From JBLNDJ01 sp050261515 (GTDB lineage: Bacteria > Acidobacteriota > Terriglobia > Bryobacterales > Bryobacteraceae), in the NCBI GenBank assembly GCA_050261515.1, contig JBLNDJ010000014.1, positions 55,279 to 119,278 on the forward strand: a stretch of 64,000 nucleotides of DNA. Reading direction: 5' to 3'. Below the pieces are notes generated by a model. The model worked only from the letters and a program-made list of their open reading frames with translations, was not told the DNA's origin and ran no database searches. Both the position numbers and the translations under genes were made by a program. Shown in pieces: positions 55,811 to 63,447 of the stretch; the stretch's first letter is position 1, and the number at the start of each line of letters is the position of its first letter.

Positions 55811-57868
55811 TTATCGGGCGTGGCTCTTGGATACCCCGAACGAGGCCGTGCTCGAATGACAAGCCGCGCAGGCTTCGCCGAGTTTCTCCGTAGTGTTCGA
55901 CAGCATGTGCGACGCCGAAGCTATGTCCGTGTGGCAGCCCGTGCAGGCAGCCGTCGCCGGGCCCATCGGGTTCAGCGGCGTCCGCGCGCTCTGAACCTGA
56001 AGCAGGTCCTCGTTGAGCGGAAGCTGCTCGGAGCCGTTGACGTGGCATGACTGGCAGTTGCGCCGGTCGCCCGGATAGCGGATTTCGGTGAAATCGTTCG
56101 CCGATCCGCCGCGCCCGTAAATCGTGTACTCCTGGGTGCTCGCCTCGCCGGTGTGTATGCGGTGAATCATGTGGGCGAACTGCACCGTCTGGGCAGGCTG
56201 CTTGTCCGCCGGCCGAGTGCCCTTATCACTTTCGTTGGGGTTGTGGCACAGCACGCACTGCTCGATCTGGTTGCGATTGTCGCCGTGCAGGCTCAGGCTG
56301 AAGTGGCAGTTGTTGCACTTGTCGATGCTGACGATCTGGCGCCGCTTCTGGACGGGCGAGCCGTCCACCGAGAAGTCGAACGTCTTGTTGACCGTGGCGT
56401 CGCGCACCGTCTGCTCGCGCGTGGTTCCCGCCATCAGCACGCCGTTGTTATAGCCTTCCAGGCCCGCCGTGAACGTGCCCTTGGCGTCGGCCGGAAGCGC
56501 CGACTTAAGCGTGTAAGTGAAGACGCCGCCGGACCCTGTGGCACTGCGCACATCCTCACTGACGTACTTGGCGTAGTCGCTCGAAGGACCGGCCACGGTG
56601 ATGTTCAACCGCGTGACCTTCGAAACGTCAAGCGGGTTGCCCTTTTTGTCCCGCACCGAGAAAGTGAAGGTCGGATTCTTGCCGGGGCCGGCGCCGGTGA
56701 CGCTCGTGATCTCTGCCACCAGGCCCGCCAGTTCGTTCGAAAACCGCGGAATCGTGTGCGCGCCCTTGATCGACGCGTCAAATTCCAGGTCGCCCTGCGG
56801 AATGTGGCAGTTCGCACACTGATTGTCGGAGATCTGCGGCAGGTTCACGTGGCCCTGGCCGGTGGCGAAGTTCACGTTGTCGTGGCAGGCCCCGCAGGCC
56901 GCGCGCGTCGGCTTCAGATACGCATTCGCCTGCGCCGCGCCCGTCGTCTGCTCGTGGCAGAAGGTGCAGTTGCGCGCATCGGCCGGAAATTCCACATGGG
57001 AATAGTCCTGAACCGAATTTCCGTACCCGATGATCTGATACGGTTTGCCGGCCTTCACGCTGGGCAGCTCCGCACCCATGTGGATCTTGTGGATCATGAC
57101 GGGCATGTCCACCGTGTTGCCCGAGTCCGGGTCCGCGCTCTGCGGCTGATGGCATATCACGCACAGCTCGATGCCGTGCCGCTCGTCGTGCGCCGTGAAG
57201 GGCTCCGTGTGGCACTTCTCGCAGCTCTGGGTGCGAATCACATCGCGCGTCACAGTCACCGCGCTGCCGTCCGGAACCCACGAGTACACGTTCGAATCGT
57301 AGTTCCTCACCGAATCCAGCTCGAACTCGCTCAGATCGCGCGCCGCCCACACGCCTATGGTGTGCGTGGCGTGGCGGTCGAAGGTCGCCGGAAGCTTGTT
57401 CTTAAAGGTATAGATGTATTGCCCGTCTCCGGCTGCCTGGATCGTCCCGCCCGAGTCGTAGGTGGCCTGGTCGGCCGTCCTGCCGCTGGCCGTGTTGGTC
57501 GCCTTCCGGACCAGGTACGACGTGTACTGCGTCTTGCCCGCCGGGATCGTGCCGATCACGAACCGCGTCGAGACCGCACCCGGGGTCGTCACGCCGTTGA
57601 TGTCCAGCCCCAGGCCCTTCGGGTCGGTGATCTTGAACCGCGCTTTCACCGTCCCGTCGCTGGCCACGCTGGCCTCGGTGATCTTGATGACCAGGCCGGG
57701 CCGGACGAAACTGACAGTATTGGCATCGGCGTAATACGCCTTATCCGTCATTCTGTATGCCGGCTTGTCGGTACTGCTGAACAGAAGTGCAGACCCCACC
57801 ACGAACGTGAGGGCCAGAACCAGCCGGACCATGGTAACAATGGACCGCGGTACTCGAGGTACTCGCAT
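55811..57868 (-). CDS. OmcA/MtrC-family decaheme c-type cytochrome
   Basis: A 685-residue exported cytochrome starting at ATG 57868. An N-terminal signal/anchor helix (VRLVLALTFVVGSALLF) is followed by a heme-free beta domain (~45-200). A pentaheme block has CxxCH at 216, 236, 301, 325 and 351; a second beta domain spans ~360-510; a second pentaheme block has sites at 518, 538, 605, 642 and 667. This is exactly the MtrC/OmcA four-domain architecture. Family members are surface terminal reductases that pass electrons to Fe(III), Mn(IV) or humics. There is no lipobox cysteine, and the cysteine pair used for a disulfide in domain III of MtrC is absent. First gene of the operon. Confidence 0.95.
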   Translation of the reverse strand: MRVPRVPRSIVTMVRLVLALTFVVGSALLFSSTDKPAYRMTDKAYYADANTVSFVRPGLVIKITEASVASDGTVKARFKITDPKGLGLDINGVTTPGAVSTRFVIGTIPAGKTQYTSYLVRKATNTASGRTADQATYDSGGTIQAAGDGQYIYTFKNKLPATFDRHATHTIGVWAARDLSEFELDSVRNYDSNVYSWVPDGSAVTVTRDVIRTQSCEKCHTEPFTAHDERHGIELCVICHQPQSADPDSGNTVDMPVMIHKIHMGAELPSVKAGKPYQIIGYGNSVQDYSHVEFPADARNCTFCHEQTTGAAQANAYLKPTRAACGACHDNVNFATGQGHVNLPQISDNQCANCHIPQGDLEFDASIKGAHTIPRFSNELAGLVAEITSVTGAGPGKNPTFTFSVRDKKGNPLDVSKVTRLNITVAGPSSDYAKYVSEDVRSATGSGGVFTYTLKSALPADAKGTFTAGLEGYNNGVLMAGTTREQTVRDATVNKTFDFSVDGSPVQKRRQIVSIDKCNNCHFSLSLHGDNRNQIEQCVLCHNPNESDKGTRPADKQPAQTVQFAHMIHRIHTGEASTQEYTIYGRGGSANDFTEIRYPGDRRNCQSCHVNGSEQLPLNEDLLQVQSARTPLNPMGPATAACTGCHTDIASASHMLSNTTEKLGEACAACHSSTASFGVSKSHAR

Positions 57869-58210
57869 AGACCTCCACCTTCCTTAGACAGAACTCTCGC
57901 CACACGGCGGGCCGCTGTACCTGCCTCGGCGCACACGTTGTCCGGAGAGCGTTGAGCTTTGTAGCAGGAAAGGGACCAAACTGTCGCGAAATCAATCAAG
58001 GAACAAGAGACCTCTTTATTCCTAAATTTGGGGCCCAAAATCGCCTGCTGCCAGGCTCTGAAGGCATACACCCCGTCCCCCGTGTGGGCTATCTCACGTC
58101 ACAAGTGGGTGAAATTTCACAGACTGCGTCCAATTTCGCTGTTGCGCAAGGCAACGTAGGGGAATTACGCAGCGCCCCCTCGGCTTCTGGAGGGCTGAAA
58201 AATGCAGCAG

Positions 58211-58231
58211 GGATCTTCAGCTAGAAGATCC
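58211..58231. promoter_or_regulatory. 8-bp perfect inverted repeat
   Basis: GGATCTTC, 5-nt AGCTA, GAAGATCC. A compact perfect dyad in the divergent intergenic region; it could be an operator or an RNA hairpin in the leader of the RIC transcript. Confidence 0.5.
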
Positions 58232-58325
58232 TTGCGAGCGCGTAGGCTGCGGCCGCGACCCGCCGCGCAGGTTCCCGAATCGCAAGCCAAGCGCTTTTCC
58301 CCGAGCCGCCAGCCGCGCGGCGCCC

Positions 58326-58339
58326 GTGACCCAGGTCAC
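58326..58339. promoter_or_regulatory. Candidate Crp/Fnr-family operator (GTGAC-N4-GTCAC)
   Basis: A perfect dyad with 5-bp half-sites and a 4-bp centre, the spacing used by Crp/Fnr-family regulators (consensus TTGAT-N4-ATCAA for Fnr, TGTGA-N6-TCACA for Crp). It lies 47 nt upstream of the RIC start. The Crp/Fnr protein encoded at 62511-63176 has an R-E-x-x-S-R recognition helix, which would favour a GTGA half-site. Confidence 0.6.
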
Positions 58340-58386
58340 TGCCTTCCGCCCGCTCCGCAGCTAGCATGGGACTCGGAGGGAAGATG

Positions 58387-59085
58387 ATGCAAACAACTGT
58401 CCGCGAAATTGCGAGGACGAACCCGGCCGCCGTACGGGTCTTTGAAAGACACGGTATTGATTATTGTTGCGGCGGAGGCCGCCCGCTCGAAGAAGCCTGC
58501 CGCGAAAAGAATCTTTCGGCTGAGGCGGTTCTGGCCGAGGTGGCGGCGAGCGGCGCCGCCGAGTCGGGCGACCGCGACTGGGCCCGCGCCCCCCTGGCTG
58601 ACCTCATCCACCACATCGTCAACACGCACCACGCCTACCTGAAAACCGAACTCCCCCTGCTCGAAGCGCGGATGAAGAAGGTCATCGAGAAGCACGGCCC
58701 GAATCATCCGGACACGCTGCCCCGTCTCGGCTCCGTGTTTGCCGCACTCAAGGAAGAGCTCGACCTGCACCTCAGGAAAGAGGAGATGATTCTGTTCCCC
58801 GCGATCGAGGCTTTGGAAGCCACCCGTCGGGCGGCGCCGTTCGGGACGGTGCAGAACCCCATCCGCATGATGGAACACGAGCACGATAGCGCGGGCGCCG
58901 CGCTCCGGACGATGCGCGGCCTGACAGATAACTACACGGCCCCGCCCGAAGCCTGCCCGACGTGGCTGGCACTCTATCACGGCCTCGACGCGCTGGAGAA
59001 GGATCTCCACGTCCACATCCATCTGGAGAACAACATCCTGTTCCCGCGGGCGGCTGAGTTGGAGCGCGGGGTTCTGTCGGCATAA
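58387..59085 (+). CDS. RIC/YtfE-type iron-sulfur cluster repair di-iron protein
   Basis: A 232-residue protein. ATG 58387, 6 nt after GGAGGG, is preferred to the adjacent ATG 58384. The N-terminal DUF542 domain reads TVREIARTNPAAVRVFERHGIDYCCGGG. A hemerythrin-like domain then supplies the histidine/glutamate ligands (LIHHIVNTHHAYL, LDLHLRKEEMILFPAI, MMEHEHDSAG, DLHVHIHLENNILFP). RIC proteins repair iron-sulfur centres damaged by nitric oxide or peroxide and are usually induced by NO-responsive Crp/Fnr or NsrR regulators. Divergent from the conduit operon. Confidence 0.94.
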   Translation: MQTTVREIARTNPAAVRVFERHGIDYCCGGGRPLEEACREKNLSAEAVLAEVAASGAAESGDRDWARAPLADLIHHIVNTHHAYLKTELPLLEARMKKVIEKHGPNHPDTLPRLGSVFAALKEELDLHLRKEEMILFPAIEALEATRRAAPFGTVQNPIRMMEHEHDSAGAALRTMRGLTDNYTAPPEACPTWLALYHGLDALEKDLHVHIHLENNILFPRAAELERGVLSA

Positions 59086-59092
59086 TCCGCAT

Positions 59093-59130
59093 GGGACAGA
59101 CCCTTTTTCGTCGGAAAAGGGGTCTGTCCC
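59093..59130 (+). terminator. 17-bp stem-loop, dispersed 'gggacagaccc' repeat
   Basis: Arms 59093-59109 and 59114-59130 pair over 17 bp with one G-U around GTCG. It starts 7 nt after the RIC stop, and a short pyrimidine run (cttttcc) follows. It may terminate the RIC transcript. The core GGGACAGACCC / GGGTCTGTCCC is typical of REP-like repeats widespread in soil bacteria. Confidence 0.65.
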
Positions 59131-59196
59131 CTTTTCCACGAGTACCGGACCCGCAACTCCTGGAGGTACAATTGCAGTAGCACCTTCCGAGGAACA

Positions 59197-61518
59197 ATGT
59201 CAGCGGATAACTCTCAGAAGCCAGTTGTCTCTGCAAAGGCCAGACGCAATCCAAGGGCGCCGCGGCAGGCGCTCCCTGTGCTCGAACCTGCCTACCGTGC
59301 CACCACTTGCGAGGAGGTGGCGCTGGGGTTCGGCCCGGAGCAGGCACGCATCGAGGCGCTGCGCTGCCTGAATTGCCGCGAGCCGAAATGCGTCGAGGCT
59401 TGTCCGCTCCATATCGACATCAAAGGTTTCATCGCGCGCATGTTCGAGGGCGATTACGGGGCCGCCTTCAAGCACATCAGCCAGTACACGCCGTTTCCCG
59501 GCATCTGCGGCCGCGTCTGCCAGCACGAACTGTTCTGCGAGAAGGCCTGCCTGCTCGGCAACGAGAAGACGAAGCTCGAACCCGTCGCCATCGGCTCGCT
59601 CGAGCGCTTCCTCGCCGATTACGCGCGCCAGTCGGGGGACGAGAGCCTGCCGGCGGCGGCGCCGCTCAACGGCATGAAAGTCGCGCTCGTCGGCTCGGGG
59701 CCGGCCTCGCTCATCGCCGCCTTCGACCTGGTCCGGAAGGGCTACCGCGTTACGGTCTTCGAAGCGCTCCACAAGCTCGGCGGCGTGCTCGCCTACGGTA
59801 TTCCCCCTTTCCGCCTGCCGCGCGAGATCCTCAACCGCGAACTCGACCGCCTGCGCGCCTTGGGCGTCGAATTCCGCACCAACTTCATCGTCGGCCAGAC
59901 CGCCACCGTCGATGAGCTGTTCGATCAGAACTACGCCGCGGTCTTCATCGGAACCGGCGCCGGCCTGCCGCATCTGATGGGCATTCCCGGCGAGAACCTG
60001 ATCGGCGTCTACACTGCCAACGAATTCCTCACGCGCATCAACCTGATGCAGGCCTACGAATTTCCGGCAAGCGACACGCCGGTGCGCGTCGGCGCGCGCA
60101 CGCTCGTGGTCGGGGGAGGGAACTCGGCCATGGACGCCGCCCGCTGGGCCAAGCGCCTGGGCAGCGAAAGCATTGTCCTGTTCCGCCGCGGCCGCGCCGA
60201 GATGCGCGCACGCCTCGAAGAAATCGAGCACGCCGAAGAAGAGGGGGTGAAATTCGAGTTTCTCGGCGCGCCCGTCCGCCTGATCGGCGACGAAAACGGT
60301 GTGCTCCGCGAGGTCGAGTGCATCCGCATGGAACTCGGCGCGCCGGATGCCTCGGGCCGCCCCTCGCCGGTTCCGGTGGCCGGCTCCGAGTACCGCCTGC
60401 CCGTGGACACGGTCGTGATGGCGATCGGCCAGAGCCCGAACCCCACCGTGCAGCGCGCCACGCCGCAACTGCTCACCAAACGCGGCAAGATCGCGATCGA
60501 TGAAAGCGGCCGGACCAGCCTGCCGAACGTGTTTGCGGGAGGCGACGTCGTGCGCGGGGGCGCCACCGTGATTCTCGCCATGCGCGACGGCCGCGCCGCC
60601 GCCGAGGCCATCGACCGCGCGCTCCGCAGCTCGCCCAACGCCCGCCGCAACGGCCATGGCTCGCTCGTCACCGCCGGATACCGCATCGTCTCGAAGCGCA
60701 TGCTGACGCCCGAGATCGCGCGCCTCGAAGTCGAAGCGCCCGAAATCGCGAGGCACTGGCAGGCCGGCCAGTTCATCATTCTGCGGCCCGCCGCCGACAG
60801 CGAGCGCATCCCGCTCACGCTGGTTGCGGGCGACGCCGAACGCGGCACCATTCAACTCGTGGTCCAGGCGCTCGGCAAAACGTCGCGGCGTACGGCGGCC
60901 CTCGAAGCCGGCGATCGCATCCCCGACCTGCTTGGCCCTCTCGGCCGTCCCGCGAGTATCGAAAAGCTCGGCACCGTGCTGTGCGTGGCCGGAGGCGTCG
61001 GCACGGCCGAGCTGCTGCCGGTCGCGCGCGCGTTCCGGGCCGCGGGCAACCACGTCGTCGCGCTCTGCGGCGCGCGCTCGGCGGCCCACATCATCCTCGA
61101 TGAAGACCTGCGCGCGGCGGCCGATGAAGTGTTCTGGGCGACCGACGACGGATCGGGCGCCTTCCACGGCAACGTCGTCGCGCTCATGCGCAAGTGGCAG
61201 AGCGAGCGCGGCTCGATGCCCGACGCCGCCCATGTCATCGGCCCCATTCCCATGATGCGCGCCTCCGCCGGCCTCACCCGCGAGTGGGGCGTCCGCACCT
61301 TCGCCAGCCTGAATCCCATCATGGTGGATGGCACCGGCATGTGCGGCGGATGCCGCCTCACGGTTGGGGGCAAGGTCTTCTTCGCCTGCGTGGACGGCCC
61401 CGAGTTCGACGCACACCAGGTCGATTTCGACGAACTGATCCGCCGCAACCGCGCCTACACCGAGCAGGAACGCCTCGCGCTCGAGCAGCACATCTGCCGC
61501 GTGGGATTGCGCGGCTAG
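59197..61518 (+). CDS. NfnB-NfnA-like fusion: GltD-type NADPH oxidoreductase + FAD/[2Fe-2S] reductase
   Basis: A 773-residue protein, ATG 59197 after GAGGAAC. Residues ~35-130 hold two four-cysteine clusters (CLNCREPKCVEACP; CGRVCQHELFCEKAC). FAD and NADPH sites follow (VALVGSGPASLIAAFDLV, LVVGGGNSAMDAAR, NVFAGGDVVRGGATV) up to ~475. Residues ~485-773 resemble NfnA/PyrK-type subunits: WQAGQFIILRPAADSERIPL, VAGGVGTAELLPVARA, and the [2Fe-2S] motif GTGMCGGCRLTVGGKVFFAC. Nfn enzymes couple NADH, ferredoxin and NADPH by electron bifurcation; a simple glutamate-synthase small-subunit role is the alternative. The domain order is the reverse of the commonly annotated fused form. Confidence 0.85.
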   Translation: MSADNSQKPVVSAKARRNPRAPRQALPVLEPAYRATTCEEVALGFGPEQARIEALRCLNCREPKCVEACPLHIDIKGFIARMFEGDYGAAFKHISQYTPFPGICGRVCQHELFCEKACLLGNEKTKLEPVAIGSLERFLADYARQSGDESLPAAAPLNGMKVALVGSGPASLIAAFDLVRKGYRVTVFEALHKLGGVLAYGIPPFRLPREILNRELDRLRALGVEFRTNFIVGQTATVDELFDQNYAAVFIGTGAGLPHLMGIPGENLIGVYTANEFLTRINLMQAYEFPASDTPVRVGARTLVVGGGNSAMDAARWAKRLGSESIVLFRRGRAEMRARLEEIEHAEEEGVKFEFLGAPVRLIGDENGVLREVECIRMELGAPDASGRPSPVPVAGSEYRLPVDTVVMAIGQSPNPTVQRATPQLLTKRGKIAIDESGRTSLPNVFAGGDVVRGGATVILAMRDGRAAAEAIDRALRSSPNARRNGHGSLVTAGYRIVSKRMLTPEIARLEVEAPEIARHWQAGQFIILRPAADSERIPLTLVAGDAERGTIQLVVQALGKTSRRTAALEAGDRIPDLLGPLGRPASIEKLGTVLCVAGGVGTAELLPVARAFRAAGNHVVALCGARSAAHIILDEDLRAAADEVFWATDDGSGAFHGNVVALMRKWQSERGSMPDAAHVIGPIPMMRASAGLTREWGVRTFASLNPIMVDGTGMCGGCRLTVGGKVFFACVDGPEFDAHQVDFDELIRRNRAYTEQERLALEQHICRVGLRG

Positions 61519-61535
61519 CGGGGCTCTGCGGTACT

Positions 61536-62447
61536 GTGGACGGAGTGACAACCGCCGCCGCTCGTGATCGCGAGAAGGCCTGGGCCGCGGGCAGTTCCGT
61601 AATCGCGGCGGTCGGCCTCACCACGTTCAAGATCCTGGCCGGCATCTCCACGGGCAGCCTCGGCATTCTGGCTGAAGCCGCGCACTCCGGCCTCGACCTG
61701 ATCGCGGCCTTGATGACCTTCTTCGCCGTGCGCATCTCGGGCCGCCCGGCCGACACTACGCACCTCTACGGGCACGGCAAGGTCGAGAGTCTTTCGGCGC
61801 TGTTCGAGACGGCCCTGCTGCTGATCACCTGTGTGTGGATCATCCGGGGCGCCGTGCTCCGCCTCATCCACCAGAACATCGAAATCGAGGTGACGTTCTG
61901 GTCTTTCGCCGTGATGGCCACGTCGATCGTGGTGGACTTCTCGCGCTCCCGCGTCCTCTACCGCGCCGCCCGCCGCCACAACAGCGAAGCGCTCGAAGCC
62001 GACGCGCTGCACTTCAGCACGGACATCTGGAGCTCGGCCGTCGTCATCCTCGGCCTGCTGTCCGTGAAGATCAGCGAAGGGGTCCCCGGCTTGGGTTTTC
62101 TGCGCTACGCGGACGCAGTGGCGGCGATCGCGGTCGCCCTCATCGTCGTCCATGTCAGCCTGAAGCTCGGGATTCGGACCGTCCAGGCCCTCATGGACAC
62201 GGTTCCCCCGGGCACCGACCGGCGCATCGCCGCCGCGGTCGAAGCCCTGCCCGGCGTCACCGACTGCCACAACGTCCGCGTGCGCTACTCCGGCCCGCGC
62301 CCCTTCGTGGACGTGCACGTTCTGCTCGAGGGCGACCAAACCCTGCGCCAGGCGCACGAAATGACCGAGCAGATCGAGCGCGCCATCCAGGGCGTGCTGC
62401 CCGAAGCCGACGTCACCGTGCACCCCGAGCCGCGCGGAACCGGGTAG
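61536..62447 (+). CDS. Cation diffusion facilitator transporter, HD-HD (zinc-type) signature
   Basis: A 303-residue protein, start GTG 61536 (17 nt after the upstream stop), with GTG 61545 as alternative. Helix 2 has H-S-G-L-D (EAAHSGLDL) and helix 5 H-F-S-T-D (DALHFSTDIWSS), the HD-HD metal site usual in zinc CDFs; HLYGHGKVE lies between. A C-terminal cytoplasmic domain (LPGVTDCHNVRVRYSGPRPF, DVHVLLEGDQTL) follows. It exports divalent metal from the cytoplasm. Differs from the N-x3-D CDF at 44607-45461. Likely co-transcribed with the Nfn-like gene. Confidence 0.9.
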   Translation: MDGVTTAAARDREKAWAAGSSVIAAVGLTTFKILAGISTGSLGILAEAAHSGLDLIAALMTFFAVRISGRPADTTHLYGHGKVESLSALFETALLLITCVWIIRGAVLRLIHQNIEIEVTFWSFAVMATSIVVDFSRSRVLYRAARRHNSEALEADALHFSTDIWSSAVVILGLLSVKISEGVPGLGFLRYADAVAAIAVALIVVHVSLKLGIRTVQALMDTVPPGTDRRIAAAVEALPGVTDCHNVRVRYSGPRPFVDVHVLLEGDQTLRQAHEMTEQIERAIQGVLPEADVTVHPEPRGTG

Positions 62448-62510
62448 TGAGGCCTGGCGTCCTCTCGCCGCCCCCGTGAGGCGAACATGAAAATGCCCGG
62501 GCAGGCACGG

Positions 62511-63176
62511 TCAAAGCTCGGTTTCCGCTTCGCGCTCGAGGCCCGCGCGGTCTGTGAGCGTGATCTCGCGCTTCTGGAGCCGGAGGAGGCCTTCGGCCTG
62601 AAACCGGCTCAGATTGCGCGATACGACCTCGCGCACAGTGCCAAGCCGGAAGGCCAACTCCTCGTGGGTGACCGGAAGAGGGAACGTGTCGGCGCCCGCC
62701 TGCCGTCCGAAATCGAGCAGCGTCCGAGCGAGCCGCTGGCGCACACTGCCGAAGGTGACGGTCTCGACCACGCCCACCAGGTGCCGCAGCCGCCGGCCCA
62801 CGACGGCCAGCATCTTGAAAGGGACGTCGCGATGAATGCGGCAGACCTGCTGAAAATCCTTCTTGGTGAGCAGGTACGCCCTGACATCGCCGACCGCGCT
62901 GACGGTCGCCGGATACGGCCCGCCGTCGAACAGCGGCACCTCGGCGACGCTCGAAGGCGCGGTTTCGAGAGCGAGCATCACCTCGCGCCCGGCCTGGGAG
63001 GTTTTAAAGATCTTGACGCTCCCTTGCCCCAGCAGGTACAGCCCGCGGCATTCCTCGCCCTCATGGAAGAGGACGTCGCCGGAACCATAGCGCTTCTCGA
63101 TCGCGCGCTCGGCAAGCGCATCGATTTCGGCATCATCGAGGCTCTGAAACAGCGGAATCTGGCTGAAAACGGACAT
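62511..63176 (-). CDS. Crp/Fnr-family transcriptional regulator
   Basis: A 221-residue protein. ATG 63176 begins MSVFSQIPLFQSLDDAEI; a longer in-frame ORF reaching 63377 runs through the tRNA gene and is not real. The cyclic-nucleotide-binding-like domain shows YGSGDVLFHEGEECRGLYLLGQGSVKIF and SVAEVPLFDGGPYPATVSAVGD. The HTH reads THEELAFRLGTVREVVSRNLSRFQ. The recognition helix R-E-x-x-S-R combines the Crp arginine with the Fnr serine-arginine. There is no Fnr-type N-terminal cysteine cluster, so it senses neither O2 by [4Fe-4S] nor, evidently, cAMP; the ligand is unknown. A candidate target is the dyad at 58326. Confidence 0.93.
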   Translation of the reverse strand: MSVFSQIPLFQSLDDAEIDALAERAIEKRYGSGDVLFHEGEECRGLYLLGQGSVKIFKTSQAGREVMLALETAPSSVAEVPLFDGGPYPATVSAVGDVRAYLLTKKDFQQVCRIHRDVPFKMLAVVGRRLRHLVGVVETVTFGSVRQRLARTLLDFGRQAGADTFPLPVTHEELAFRLGTVREVVSRNLSRFQAEGLLRLQKREITLTDRAGLEREAETEL

Positions 63177-63204
63177 TCCCGACAACACTGTAGCACGACA
63201 AAAG

Positions 63205-63233
63205 TTGACACTCCCAAGCGCGTTTGGTGTAAT
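63205..63233 (+). promoter_or_regulatory. Sigma-70-type promoter of tRNA-Asn
   Basis: TTGACA (63205-63210), exactly 17 nt, then TGTAAT (63228-63233), 20 nt before the tRNA 5' end. Perfect -35, near-consensus -10, optimal spacing. Confidence 0.88.
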
Positions 63234-63253
63234 GATGAGTGCTTCTCCGTTGC

Positions 63254-63329
<76 letters not shown>

Positions 63330-63447
63330 CAAGATCCCCCGTAAAATCAACAATCCCCGATAGATACACCCCGACACGGTTGTCTTCCGATTCTACCCCA
63401 TACTCCCCCGTTTTCCCCTTGTCTTCGCCATGTTTTTCAATGCCGTT

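Larger units (their letters stand above)
57869..58386. other. 518-nt divergent intergenic region between the conduit operon and RIC gene
   Basis: No credible gene in either direction. The region is less GC-rich than its surroundings in the middle (57960-58060). It holds a perfect 8-bp hairpin (58211-58231), a GTGAAATTTCAC palindrome (58109-58120) and the GTGAC-N4-GTCAC palindrome (58326-58339). It must contain promoters for the minus-strand cytochrome operon and the plus-strand RIC gene; clear -35/-10 boxes were not found. Confidence 0.6.

Noticed and set aside
56153..57955. 600-codon plus-strand frame opposite the OmcA/MtrC-like gene
   Set aside because: Shadow of a strongly supported decaheme gene; composition is Arg/Val/His-rich without domains.
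58109..58120. GTGAAATTTCAC palindrome as a Crp/Fnr site
   Set aside because: Only 4 nt separate TGA and TCA, whereas Crp/Fnr-type dyads need 6; it could still bind another regulator.
59200..61551. 783-codon open frame on the minus strand opposite the Nfn-like gene
   Set aside because: It mirrors a clearly homologous plus-strand gene in high-GC DNA; the translation is Arg/Ala/His-rich with no family motif.
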